46,007 nucleotides of DNA, taken from positions 1 through 46,007 of the forward strand of contig CAZNUA010000028.1 of NCBI GenBank assembly GCA_964576115.1. The letters are read 5' to 3'. The notes under the pieces are model-generated. The model was not told the DNA's origin. It saw nothing but the letters and a program-made list of their open reading frames with translations, and did not search any database. The translations under genes were made by a program, and so were the position numbers. This stretch comes from CAYSYY01 sp964576115 [NCBI: uncultured Gemmatimonadota bacterium]. Lineage in GTDB: Bacteria; Blakebacterota; Blakebacteria; Blakebacterales. Positions 8,772 to 17,051 of the stretch are shown piece by piece (within the stretch, counting starts at the first letter, position 1; each line of letters begins with the position of its first letter).

Positions 8772-9818
8772 TCAGGGACGTACGGTGAGAGTGATATCGC
8801 CCGAAAAGGTGGTCAGCGTCACCTGCGCCCGGGGTACGCCCCAGGTACCGGACACCGAGCGGCGGCTCACATTCTGGCCCTGCAGGTCCAGATCGAGGGG
8901 GGCGACGATGTTGCCCGAAACCGTGCTCAAGCTGATAGTGAAACCCGCTCCCGGTGCAGCGATGAATTCGATGGCGCCCGAGTGGCTCGAGAGGGCGAAT
9001 GAGCTTTCGGCCGGAACGGCCCCCTCCCAGCGGATACCGCCCCCGGTCGAGCTGGCATCGACCGAAAGAGGGGTGCCCCCCCGGATTTCGATATCGCCGC
9101 TGACACAGGTGGCCTTGATCGAACCGGCGATCGCGACCAGGACGATCCCCCCCGAAACGGTGTTGACGTACCGTACTTCCGCCGCTCGTTCGATACGGAT
9201 GTCGCCCTGCATGCTGCCGGCCTCCACCACCCCGGCGGCGTCGGTCACGAGTACCTCGCCGCTTCGCGTCTCGAGCCGCACGTCACCCCCGGTATCGCGA
9301 GCCGTGATATCGCCGCTCCCGGTCGTGATAGAGACATCGCAATCGCGGGGCAGCTCGACCGTGAAGCTGACACCGATCAGGGCGGCATCGGACTGCCGCC
9401 CGGTCAGGCGTCTGATCTCGGCGGCCGGAGGATGAGTGACACGCACCTCTGCGCTCTCGTCGCCGCCTGTGAGTTCGATCCTTATCGCTTCGAGCAGCGC
9501 CCGGGCGCTTTCTCCCGCCGGCCCGGCCACCTCCTTGACGGCTGCCAGCCGGAGTTGTCGCCCCGCGGTGCCGAGCAGGGTGACATTGCCGGCAATATTT
9601 GTCAGATCGAGACGACTCCCGGGAGGCAGACTCAGGGTGCGGGTCCAGCGGGCGGTCTGGAAGGGAGGGGTTTGATCGGTCGGGACCGTTGCGGAGCATA
9701 CCGTCCGAGCCACAGAGCCGAGCAGGATCAGGGCGGTGAGCCCGGACAGAAAAACCCCGGCTGCGGCAGCCGCCGGGGTGCTGGGAGCACGGAATCGCTG
9801 TCTTGATGGGCCGGACAT
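8772..9818 (-). CDS. DUF4097-type secreted beta-helix protein (first copy)
   Basis: 348 residues with an N-terminal hydrophobic segment (AGVFLSGLTALILLGSVA, about 21-38) that reads as a signal peptide or anchor. The rest is made of short repeats of the type SGD/SGEI(x)V followed by a turn (SGDITARDTGGDVRLETRSG, SGDIEIRGG, SGNIVAP, SGDITLTV), the hallmark of DUF4097/DUF4098 'adhesin-like' right-handed beta-helices. The function is not established; such proteins are often linked to the envelope and to anti-sigma loci. GGGAGG sits four bases before the ATG. The second DUF4097 gene lies 64 bases upstream on the same strand, so they form a likely two-gene operon of diverged paralogues. Confidence 0.8.
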   Translation of the reverse strand: MSGPSRQRFRAPSTPAAAAAGVFLSGLTALILLGSVARTVCSATVPTDQTPPFQTARWTRTLSLPPGSRLDLTNIAGNVTLLGTAGRQLRLAAVKEVAGPAGESARALLEAIRIELTGGDESAEVRVTHPPAAEIRRLTGRQSDAALIGVSFTVELPRDCDVSITTGSGDITARDTGGDVRLETRSGEVLVTDAAGVVEAGSMQGDIRIERAAEVRYVNTVSGGIVLVAIAGSIKATCVSGDIEIRGGTPLSVDASSTGGGIRWEGAVPAESSFALSSHSGAIEFIAAPGAGFTISLSTVSGNIVAPLDLDLQGQNVSRRSVSGTWGVPRAQVTLTTFSGDITLTVRP

Positions 9819-9882
9819 GATGCCTCCCGGTCGGAGCGGTTCCCCTGCCCGCCCGACCGCGGATCGCCCGGCCGGCGGCAGG

Positions 9883-10968
9883 TTACCGGGGATGTATTCT
9901 CACGCTTCCCGAGCCGGTGTCAATGTAAATACGGCCGTTCCCGCTGCCGAGCGTCCCGAGCACATAGGAGCGGCTCCGCCTGCGGTAATCGATCGGGATG
10001 TCGACATCGATACCGCCGCTGCCCACATCGATCTCGAGTTCGGCGTTGATGTTCCGGGGTACCTGGACCGTCACCCCGCCCGAGCCGGTGTCCACGATCA
10101 TGCGGCGCACACCCTCGAGCAGTTCGACCGTCACGGATCCGCTCCCGGTATCGAGGACGATATCTTCGGCGGCCAGTCCATCGATGACAATACCGCCCGA
10201 GCCGGTATCCACCACCAGCCGGCCGGCCCGCACGCCTTCGCCGGTTACCCGTCCCGAGCCGGTATCCAACCGGATGCTCTCGCCGCTCACGTCATAGACA
10301 TCGACCCGACCCGAACCGGTGTCGATATCGAGATCGCCTTCGATCTCGTTGCAGGTCACACGTCCCGAGCCGGTATCGACCAGAAGACTACCCCGCACGC
10401 GCGTGGCGTGTACGTCGCCGCTGTACGTGTCGAGCCTGAAATCACCGGTCACGTCGGTGGCGGTGATCTCTCCAACCCCGATGTATACCGCCAGATCACG
10501 CTCGGCGGGTACCCTGATACGCACGTCGGCCCAGGCCTCGAGGCCAGAACCCGAGCCGGTGATGCGAACCCGGTGGGCGCCGTAACCGGACCCCCCGAAG
10601 GTACCGTCCCGCCGGACCGACATGTCCGTGCGGCTGAAGCGGCTCATTTCCCGGTAGACGATCCGGTCGTCGGGATAGATGACCCGCAGGGTTTCCCGGC
10701 CGTTGATGCGATCGACAGCCACTTCGAGAGCCCGGGAATCGGCTCCATGGTATTCGAGCTCGACTACTACCTCCCGGTCGCTGCCCGTTTCCACCGTCAC
10801 TGTGCCGGCGATATTGTAGACGGCGATATCCCGGCCCGAGATCGTGTACCGGTCCGACTCCTGGGCGCCGGCTTGAGAACCGGCCAGAAGGAGCAGCGAA
10901 ACGGCCGAAAGAATCGCCAGCGATCTCAGGAACCGGGGGTCAACCCGGGTGTTGGATAAGACAATCAT
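9883..10968 (-). CDS. DUF4097-type secreted beta-helix protein (second copy, TGSG repeats)
   Basis: 361 residues from the ATG at 10968, which follows GGGGGGAAAG. Upstream in-frame codons to 11094 are non-homologous and contain no signal. The signal peptide is about residues 10-35 (LAILSAVSLLLLAGSQAGAQ). The body is a ladder of about 19-residue rungs, each with (D/V)TGSG(R/G/S)V at the turn. At least seven rungs run nearly in register, far more regular than in the neighbouring paralogue. Family knowledge suggests a right-handed beta-helix on the cell surface or in the periplasm; no enzymatic motif is seen. It is divergent from the M28 peptidase gene (11170), and the ~200 bases between them must hold promoters for both directions. 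Confidence 0.8.
   Translation of the reverse strand: MIVLSNTRVDPRFLRSLAILSAVSLLLLAGSQAGAQESDRYTISGRDIAVYNIAGTVTVETGSDREVVVELEYHGADSRALEVAVDRINGRETLRVIYPDDRIVYREMSRFSRTDMSVRRDGTFGGSGYGAHRVRITGSGSGLEAWADVRIRVPAERDLAVYIGVGEITATDVTGDFRLDTYSGDVHATRVRGSLLVDTGSGRVTCNEIEGDLDIDTGSGRVDVYDVSGESIRLDTGSGRVTGEGVRAGRLVVDTGSGGIVIDGLAAEDIVLDTGSGSVTVELLEGVRRMIVDTGSGGVTVQVPRNINAELEIDVGSGGIDVDIPIDYRRRSRSYVLGTLGSGNGRIYIDTGSGSVRIHPR
10079..10377. repeat. ~57-bp coding ladder of TGSG rungs
   Basis: Near-identical 14-base cores reading cccgagccggtatc on the plus strand recur at 10079, 10139, 10196, 10253, 10310 and 10364, with a further copy at 9908. The spacing is mostly 57 bases, i.e. 19 codons, one beta-helix rung. 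The conservation at nucleotide level, not only at protein level, indicates recent internal duplication or gene conversion between rungs. Confidence 0.8.
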
Positions 10969-11169
10969 GCTACTTTCCCCCCACCTGCGTGCGGCGTGGA
11001 GCACGTCGCTCCCGCCTACAGAGATACGTAAGTTCGCCGTCGCGTGTTTCACCTGCGGCATTGACTCCCGCCGGCAGGCCACTTTGACTATCATGACATG
11101 CGACCTGGCAGTTCAAAAGCCGGGACCGGCCCCCGAAGGGCATTCCCGAAACGGAGACTGAAACACACC

Positions 11170-13380
11170 ATGGTCAACCTCTCCCGCCCCCGTTCCTTTC
11201 CTGCAATCTGGTTCCCGCCCCTGTGCCGGTTCGCCGGTCTGGGTGCGGTCCTGCTTCTGCTTTCCAGTTTCCCGAATCCGCTGCCGGCCCAGAGCGATTC
11301 CGGCAATCTGTCACGGGGTCTGCCGCTCTCCCCCGAGACCACCGCGGCCCTGCAGGAAGAACTTTCTGGCGAAATCGCCATGCATCACGTGCGCCGGATC
11401 GCCCGCTGGCACCGGATCCAGGCCTCGCCGATGATGCGGGAAGCGGCCGAATACGTTCTGGCCCGGCTGCAGGAATACGGCCTGAACGACGCCGCCATCG
11501 AGTCGTTTCCCTCCGACGGCCGTCGTTCGTACCTCACCTGGCTCTCGCCGGTGGGCTGGACCGTGGAGGAAGCCGAACTGTGGCTGACGGCTCCCGAGCG
11601 GCGCCGGATAACCCGCTACACCGAGATTGCCAATGCGCTCGTCACGCTCTCGGCCTCGGCCGACGAAGAAGGCCTTCTCATTGACGGCGGAACCGGCCTC
11701 GATCCCGCTTTTTACGATTCCACCGAGGTGCAGGGTAAAATCGTCCTGGCCAGCGGTTACGGCGGCGATGTGCACCGCATGGCTGTCCTGCGCTACGGGG
11801 CGCTCGGCGTGGTCTGCTACAACGACCGTCCCGGCTACCCCGACCAGGTACGCTACACCGGTATGTGGCCCAAGGCCGGGGAACGCGAGCGGATCCGCTG
11901 GGGGTTCAACATCTCCTACGCCGCCGCCGCCGAACTCAAGGACCTGCTCGCAACGGGTACCGAGGTGCGTCTGCACGCCCGGATCACCAACGCCGTCCTG
12001 GCCGACGGATCGCTCGACAACGTCACCGCCACCATCCCGGGCGCGCGCTACCCGGGCAACGAGATCGTTCTCATGGCTCACCTCGACCATCCCCGCCCGA
12101 GCGCCAACGACAACGCTTCGGGCTCAGCGGCTCTGCTCGAGATCGCCCGCGCTCTGAACCGGCTCATCGCCGATGGCCGCCTGCCGCGGCCCGAGCGGAC
12201 AATCCGCTTTCTCTGGGTGGCCGAGATGCACGGAACAGCCGCCTGGCTCGACGCCCATCCCGAGGTCGGCGAGCGAACCGCTTTCGCAGTCAATCTCGAC
12301 ATGGTGGGAACCCCGGCCGAGCTGAGCGTGCTGCAGGTCATCCTGAACCCGGCCTCGACCGCCAGCGTGCTCGATCTGGTGGCCGCCGATGCCGCCGCCT
12401 GGGTCGCCGATCTGCCCGGGCACGAACCGCGGGGCACGACCGGCCCGATGAATTACCGGGTCGTACCCTATTCGGGCGGTTCCGATCACTACATGTTCAT
12501 CGACGGTGCCATCGGCGTGCCTTCAATCATGCTCAACACCTGGCCCGACCCGTACTACCACTCCAGCGAGGATACTCCCGACCGGGTGGATCCCACCGCC
12601 CTGCGGCGTTCCGGCCTGCTGGCGGCGGCGGCGGCCTGGTCGCTGGGCAACCTCTCGAGGCAGGCGGTCGATCCCCTGCTCGATCTGCAGGTCGCCGCTT
12701 CCCTGAACCGTCTCAGCCTCGATCAGCAGAGAGTGATCGACAGTCTGGAAAGAATCGATCGGCAGATGGAGGATGTGGAACTCGCCCTGCTGGTTCAGGA
12801 TGCCAACGACCTGCTCGAGGCTCAACTCGACCGCGAGATGCGGGCGGTCTCGAGCGTGATGCGGCTGGTTCCGGCCGGTGCGGACTCGGCGACCGCAGCG
12901 GCGTTCCAGGCGGCGGTGACACGCGCTCACGCCCGTCTGGAGGCGCACGGGATCGTGATCAGAACCCGGGTCATGGAAACCGAACTGACCCGCATCGCCC
13001 AGGAGGCCGGCCGCTGGCCCCTGCCCCAGCTGCTCCCCATCGCCCGGGTTCCCGAGCGGGCCGAAGCCGGCGCCCTGGTTCTGCAGCGCACGACGCGGGG
13101 GCCGATCAGCGACGACTGGTTTCTCGACCACCTGCCCGCCTCCCGGCGGGCCTGGTACCAGGACGGCGGGGGACGGTCGTTGTGGGGGCAGTCCACTCTG
13201 CGATACGAGATCGTCAATCACGTGAACGGCACGCGCAGTGCGCTCGAGATCTGGCAGGCGATCTCGGCCGCCTACGAACCGATCGAACTGAATACCATCG
13301 TCACTTTCCTGAAGGATCTGCAGGCGGCCGGCCTGGCGGTGGGAACCCGCGAGACGGCGGGATCCCGCTTCCGCCGATGA
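11170..13380 (+). CDS. Secreted M28-family zinc aminopeptidase
   Basis: 736 residues from the ATG at 11170, chosen because a signal peptide follows (FAGLGAVLLLLSSFPNPLPAQ, about 21-41). An earlier in-frame ATG at 11098 adds 24 non-signal residues. A PA-like insert (about 150-260) precedes the catalytic domain. Candidate co-catalytic zinc ligands are H304 (MAHLDH), D314 (ANDNASG), E352 (WVAEMHG), D377 (NLDMVG) and the histidine of YYHSSEDTPD. The last ~190 residues are a helical segment and a PqqD/winged-helix-like end (NGTRSALEIWQAISAAY), unusual for a secreted peptidase. The 3' end overlaps the convergent DUF5683-like gene by 80 bases. It probably acts on peptides outside the cell or in the periplasm; the specificity is unknown. 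Confidence 0.88.
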   Translation: MVNLSRPRSFPAIWFPPLCRFAGLGAVLLLLSSFPNPLPAQSDSGNLSRGLPLSPETTAALQEELSGEIAMHHVRRIARWHRIQASPMMREAAEYVLARLQEYGLNDAAIESFPSDGRRSYLTWLSPVGWTVEEAELWLTAPERRRITRYTEIANALVTLSASADEEGLLIDGGTGLDPAFYDSTEVQGKIVLASGYGGDVHRMAVLRYGALGVVCYNDRPGYPDQVRYTGMWPKAGERERIRWGFNISYAAAAELKDLLATGTEVRLHARITNAVLADGSLDNVTATIPGARYPGNEIVLMAHLDHPRPSANDNASGSAALLEIARALNRLIADGRLPRPERTIRFLWVAEMHGTAAWLDAHPEVGERTAFAVNLDMVGTPAELSVLQVILNPASTASVLDLVAADAAAWVADLPGHEPRGTTGPMNYRVVPYSGGSDHYMFIDGAIGVPSIMLNTWPDPYYHSSEDTPDRVDPTALRRSGLLAAAAAWSLGNLSRQAVDPLLDLQVAASLNRLSLDQQRVIDSLERIDRQMEDVELALLVQDANDLLEAQLDREMRAVSSVMRLVPAGADSATAAAFQAAVTRAHARLEAHGIVIRTRVMETELTRIAQEAGRWPLPQLLPIARVPERAEAGALVLQRTTRGPISDDWFLDHLPASRRAWYQDGGGRSLWGQSTLRYEIVNHVNGTRSALEIWQAISAAYEPIELNTIVTFLKDLQAAGLAVGTRETAGSRFRR

Positions 13381-14350
13381 CTCCGGTGCCGAGAGGAACG
13401 ACCAGACGCAATCGTACGCCGCCACCGACCCCGGCCCCGGAGGCGGGAAGCGCCTCGAGGTTGAGGAAGAACGTGCGGGTGTCGACCCGGCGGCGGGACA
13501 GCAGCAGGGTATCGATCAAATTGAAGACGTAGGCACCGACCAGCATCCGGCTGGCCCGCCGGCGGCGCTTCTCGGCCTCCTGCCGTTCCCGCTCGGCCCT
13601 GATGTTATGCCGCCGGGCCTCGCTCAGCTCGGCGTAAAAATCCTCCTCGGCACAGACCCGGCCGTCGATCAGAAAGAGATAATCGTTGGTGCCGAAGATT
13701 CGCTGAGCCTGGTAGCGTTCCCACTTGAGCCGATAATTGTCGGGGCTGGGGATGGCGGCCTGGTAGAGAAGCACGCCCGCCACCAGACCAGCGCTGAGGG
13801 CTGCATGAGCGTGATTGCCCTGCTGGAACTGCCCCAGACCGGGGATGAAAAGCGAATAAAAGAAGGGAGTGTCTGCGGGAGAATAGAAACGCGGGTGCGT
13901 CAGGTCCCGGGCCAGCTCCCGGGTGCCCGCCACGACGTCGCTCCGCTCCCAGGTGCCGAACCGGACCTCTCTGATCTCATCTTCGAGAGCGTTATAGAGC
14001 AGCAGGCTGATCTCGACGAACCCCGAATCGTTCCTGGCGGCGAGAGAGCCGATGATAAATCGGGCTCCGCTCGTTTCGGCGAACTCCTGGAGAGTAAGCC
14101 GTGAGTTCAGGATCTGACGGACCTGCCGCGATCCGAGTCTTTCTGCGGTCTCTTCCTTGTCGATGAGCAATTGCGTCGAGTAGACCCGTGTGCCCGTCCG
14201 GATTGCATCGTGGATGTCGGCCGTCAGGGTGGAATCCAGCCCTACCGCGAGGGGCGGCAGAACCATGATCCGGTCGGTTATCCTCTGGGCGGCGGTCGGA
14301 CGGACGGCGGAGAACAGGAGGAGCAGGACCGGCAGGAGAACCCGGTGCAT
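13301..14350 (-). CDS. DUF5683-like secreted/membrane protein
   Basis: 349 residues. A signal peptide occupies 1-21 (VLLPVLLLLFSAVRPTAAQ). After a soluble domain of about 140 residues comes the motif SLFIPGLGQFQQGN (about 167-179) and a hydrophobic helix (SAGLVAGVLLYQAAI), the arrangement seen in DUF5683 proteins of Bacteroidetes-like bacteria. A very basic segment (about 245-268, AERERQEAEKRRRRAS) follows, then a second hydrophobic helix and a Pro/Gly-rich tail. The function is unknown. The ATG (preceded by GGGAGG) overlaps the stop of the upstream lipoprotein gene in TGATG, so the pair is translationally coupled. Its last 80 bases overlap the M28 gene on the other strand. Confidence 0.7.
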   Translation of the reverse strand: MHRVLLPVLLLLFSAVRPTAAQRITDRIMVLPPLAVGLDSTLTADIHDAIRTGTRVYSTQLLIDKEETAERLGSRQVRQILNSRLTLQEFAETSGARFIIGSLAARNDSGFVEISLLLYNALEDEIREVRFGTWERSDVVAGTRELARDLTHPRFYSPADTPFFYSLFIPGLGQFQQGNHAHAALSAGLVAGVLLYQAAIPSPDNYRLKWERYQAQRIFGTNDYLFLIDGRVCAEEDFYAELSEARRHNIRAERERQEAEKRRRRASRMLVGAYVFNLIDTLLLSRRRVDTRTFFLNLEALPASGAGVGGGVRLRLVVPLGTGVIGGSGIPPSRGFPPPGRPPADPSGK

Positions 14351-15450
14351 CAGTCATCCTCCCAGCAACCGTACCAGAGCCGGCCGGCCGAGCTGTAGAC
14401 ACTGACGTGGACCGCTCCGTCACCGTCGACCTGAAAGTCCCAGCGCCCGGCGGGATCAAGAGTGGTGATTGCAGTCCGTTTGTCCCACCGCGCCGACAAC
14501 TCGTTGTAGGTCGCCAGGATGAGGGCGCGATCACGCGCGTATAGAATCCAGAGTTTTCCCTCACTGTCGCGACGGAGCTGGACGAAAGCCTTCCGTACTT
14601 CGGAGTCGACCGGCCGGCCGAGGGCCAGGTCGACCAGGTTCCCGGCACCGTTGCGGAAGAGCACGTGCCGGCGATCGTTCGCGTCATAGCCCATCACGAG
14701 CGAGCGATGATAGAAATCGTCGCTCTTCAGTCCGGATAGAAGAGTGTTGCGGGTCCAGTTGCTTTCAGGCGTGAGGGCGGAGCGGTGCTCGATCTGCCAG
14801 CTGCTCGAACGCCACGATGACGACTTGGCGAAGGCTGCAATCTCAAGGTTGTTCGGCCCGCGACAGAAAGCGAAGGAGGCCCGGGAGGAGGTGAAGCTGA
14901 CACAGCCGACCCGTTCCCAATTCCCCAGACCGCCCCGCCAGTAATTCACCAAACTGCGTTCGGTGTTCATCTCCACGACAGAGAACCCGTCGGGGGTGGC
15001 GACCAGATAGGGATTCTCGCCCCCGCTGTGGAAGGTATCGAGCCGTTCGTACTGCCACGACTCGCCGTCGAAGCGGGCGTACCGGAGATCTTCGGGAAAG
15101 ATGTCCTTGTACGCCAGGTGCAGGGTGTCGCCGATACCGGCTTCGAGCGTTACTGCCTCGCCCTTCCAGCCGACGGTATCAATCGGCGTACTGAGCCACT
15201 GACCGGGAGCGGCCCGCCGGGCGTAGAAGAGACGCAGATGATAGGCGTCGTGATAGGCCAGGTGGACCGTACCGTCATCGGATACGGCCACGGCGGAGTG
15301 ATAGCCGAGCTCGTTTCCCATCGCAACGGGTTCGAGGCTCCAACCCGAACCGCGGGGATCGATCAGACCGTTGCCGCAGGCGCTCACCATCACCGCCAGG
15401 AGGATCGGCGCCCCAAGACGCCACGCTGCTGTTGTACGCCCGATGATCAT
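14350..15450 (-). CDS. Lipoprotein of unknown function, beta-propeller-like
   Basis: 366 residues from the ATG at 15450. A lipoprotein signal ends in AVMVSAC with C25 as the acylated cysteine, so it is probably anchored in a membrane and exposed to the periplasm or surface. The mature part repeats short units of the kind SDDGTVHLAYHDAYHLRLFYA, DTLHLAYKD..LRYARFDGESW, DGAVHVSVYSSAGRLWYG. These resemble the blades of a sialidase/BNR-like or six-bladed propeller (value, 'it looks like', then a comparison strand). No catalytic residues are recognisable. It is coupled by TGATG to the DUF5683-like gene. A longer reading from 15552 would add 34 residues without signal character. Confidence 0.7.
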   Translation of the reverse strand: MIIGRTTAAWRLGAPILLAVMVSACGNGLIDPRGSGWSLEPVAMGNELGYHSAVAVSDDGTVHLAYHDAYHLRLFYARRAAPGQWLSTPIDTVGWKGEAVTLEAGIGDTLHLAYKDIFPEDLRYARFDGESWQYERLDTFHSGGENPYLVATPDGFSVVEMNTERSLVNYWRGGLGNWERVGCVSFTSSRASFAFCRGPNNLEIAAFAKSSSWRSSSWQIEHRSALTPESNWTRNTLLSGLKSDDFYHRSLVMGYDANDRRHVLFRNGAGNLVDLALGRPVDSEVRKAFVQLRRDSEGKLWILYARDRALILATYNELSARWDKRTAITTLDPAGRWDFQVDGDGAVHVSVYSSAGRLWYGCWEDD

Positions 15451-15674
15451 TCGGTGGTGTCGTTTCTTCCGTTCTCCCGTTTCCCTGCCACTCCCGGATG
15501 CGGGGAGCACCCGGCGGGGACGACCGCCGCCCGTCGGAGACGAACTGTTCATCGCCCCCGAACCGGTTGAGCACTATATTCGCAGGCGTAGCGTTCTGCG
15601 GGTAGTACCGAATGACATCACCCATGCTTCAGGTCCGGAACGGGAAAAGCCGGAGCGGGAGAGGAACACCCGGC

Positions 15675-17051
15675 GTGGCATACGAGGGCACCTCCAGAGA
15701 ACTGCTGACCCGCTACGGTGTGGATGTCGGCTCGCGCATCATCCTCCGCACCGCCAAAGGTCCTTATGAGGGGATCGTCATGCCCCGGACCGAGCTGGGC
15801 GATTCGGAGCATATCGTCATGAAGCTCGTGAACGGCTACAACGTCGGGATCCGGATCGACGGGACCGAAACGATCGAGAGCCTGGCGGTGCATCAGGACG
15901 TCGGCACGTACAAGCACCGCACCCCCGTTCACGATCCATCCCGGCCCACTTTTTCGATCCTGCATACCGGCGGTACAATCGCTTCGCGGGTGGACTACAA
16001 AACCGGGGGGGTCGTGCCGGCTTTCACCCCCGAGGAAATCCTCGAGCTCTTCCCCGAGCTGGAACAGGTCGGCAACTTCCGCGCCCATCTGGTCTCGAAC
16101 ATGTTCTCGGAAGACATCGAGTACGAGCACATCGTCGCCCTGGGCCGGGGGATCGAAAACGAGATCGCCCGGGGCACACGAGGGATCGTCATCACCCACG
16201 GCACCGACACCATGCACATTTCCTCGGCCGCGCTCTCGTTCGTGGCCCAGAATCTGCCGGTACCGGCCATCTTCGTCGGTTCCCAGCGCTCGAGTGACCG
16301 CGGCTCGAGCGATGCCAAAATGAACCTGATGTGCGCCGCCCATTTCGCCACCGAGGCCGATTTCGCCGGGGTCGGACTCTGCATGCACGAATCGATGGAG
16401 GATGAAGCCTGCTTCATCCATGAGGGCACCAAGGTCAAGAAGATGCACTCTTCGCGGCGGGATAGCTTCCGCAGTATCAACCAGCATCCCTGGGCCCGGG
16501 CCTGGCCCGACGGCCGGGCCACGTTTATTCGCGAAGGGTACGCCCGTCGCGATCCCGGCCGCGAACCCTGTTTCTTCTTCGACTTCGAACCGAAGGTCGC
16601 TCTCGTCAAATCGTACTGCGGCATGCAGCCCGAGGTGATCCGCTTCTTCACCGAACGGGGGTACCGCGGGCTCGTACTCGAGGGCACCGGTCTGGGGCAC
16701 GTACCGGTCAACGAACTCGACGCCGATACCGCCCATCATCCCGACATCCTGCAGGCCCTGGCGGAGTTCATCGAGGCGGGGGGAACGGTGATGATGACCT
16801 CCGCTTCGCTCTTCGGCCGGATCAACATGAACGTCTACAGCACCGGCCGCTACCTGCAGAGCGCCGGCGTGATCCCGGGTGAGGACATGCTCAGCGAGGT
16901 TGCGGTGGTCAAGCTCAAGTGGGTTCTGGGACAGACCCGCGACCAGACCGAAGCCCGCGAGATGATGCTCACCTCATACGCCGGCGAGATCGCCGAGCGC
17001 ACCTCCTCGAACGTCTTCTATTACCAGTTCCCCGAGAGGAACGTGCGGTGA
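15675..17051 (+). CDS. gatD: Glu-tRNA(Gln) amidotransferase subunit D, archaeal type
   Basis: Asparaginase-like glutaminase subunit that releases ammonia for conversion of Glu-tRNA(Gln) to Gln-tRNA(Gln) by GatE. 458 residues from a GTG at 15675, chosen because VAYEGTSRELLTRYGVDVGS aligns with the start of archaeal GatD and GGGAGAGGA precedes it. An ATG at 15612 has no such support. An N-terminal SH3-like module (EGIVMPRTELGDSEHIVMKL, NGYNVGI) is followed by the asparaginase fold: nucleophile motif HTGGTIAS, THGTDTMH, the GatD signature GSQRSSDRGSSDAKMNL and the lysine-bearing EGTKVKKMHSSRRDSFRSIN. These, with EGTGLGHVPV and NMNVYSTGR, separate it from ordinary L-asparaginases. Its stop overlaps the gatE start in GTGA. 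The family is described as archaeal, so its presence here is notable. Confidence 0.95.
   Translation: MAYEGTSRELLTRYGVDVGSRIILRTAKGPYEGIVMPRTELGDSEHIVMKLVNGYNVGIRIDGTETIESLAVHQDVGTYKHRTPVHDPSRPTFSILHTGGTIASRVDYKTGGVVPAFTPEEILELFPELEQVGNFRAHLVSNMFSEDIEYEHIVALGRGIENEIARGTRGIVITHGTDTMHISSAALSFVAQNLPVPAIFVGSQRSSDRGSSDAKMNLMCAAHFATEADFAGVGLCMHESMEDEACFIHEGTKVKKMHSSRRDSFRSINQHPWARAWPDGRATFIREGYARRDPGREPCFFFDFEPKVALVKSYCGMQPEVIRFFTERGYRGLVLEGTGLGHVPVNELDADTAHHPDILQALAEFIEAGGTVMMTSASLFGRINMNVYSTGRYLQSAGVIPGEDMLSEVAVVKLKWVLGQTRDQTEAREMMLTSYAGEIAERTSSNVFYYQFPERNVR

Noticed and set aside
9828-9859. Inverted repeat between the two DUF4097 genes as a terminator
   Set aside because: Seven-base arms with a long loop and no U-tract; expected by chance in this G+C range.
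11865-13532. 555-codon plus-strand frame in another phase of the M28 gene
   Set aside because: Extremely Arg/Gly/Pro-rich frame-shifted reading of a real gene; no signal or domain.
15675-17051. Plain L-asparaginase instead of GatD
   Set aside because: It has the N-terminal SH3-like module, the GatD-specific SSDR.SSDAKMNL and KVKKMHSSRRDSFRSIN stretches, and is coupled to gatE.
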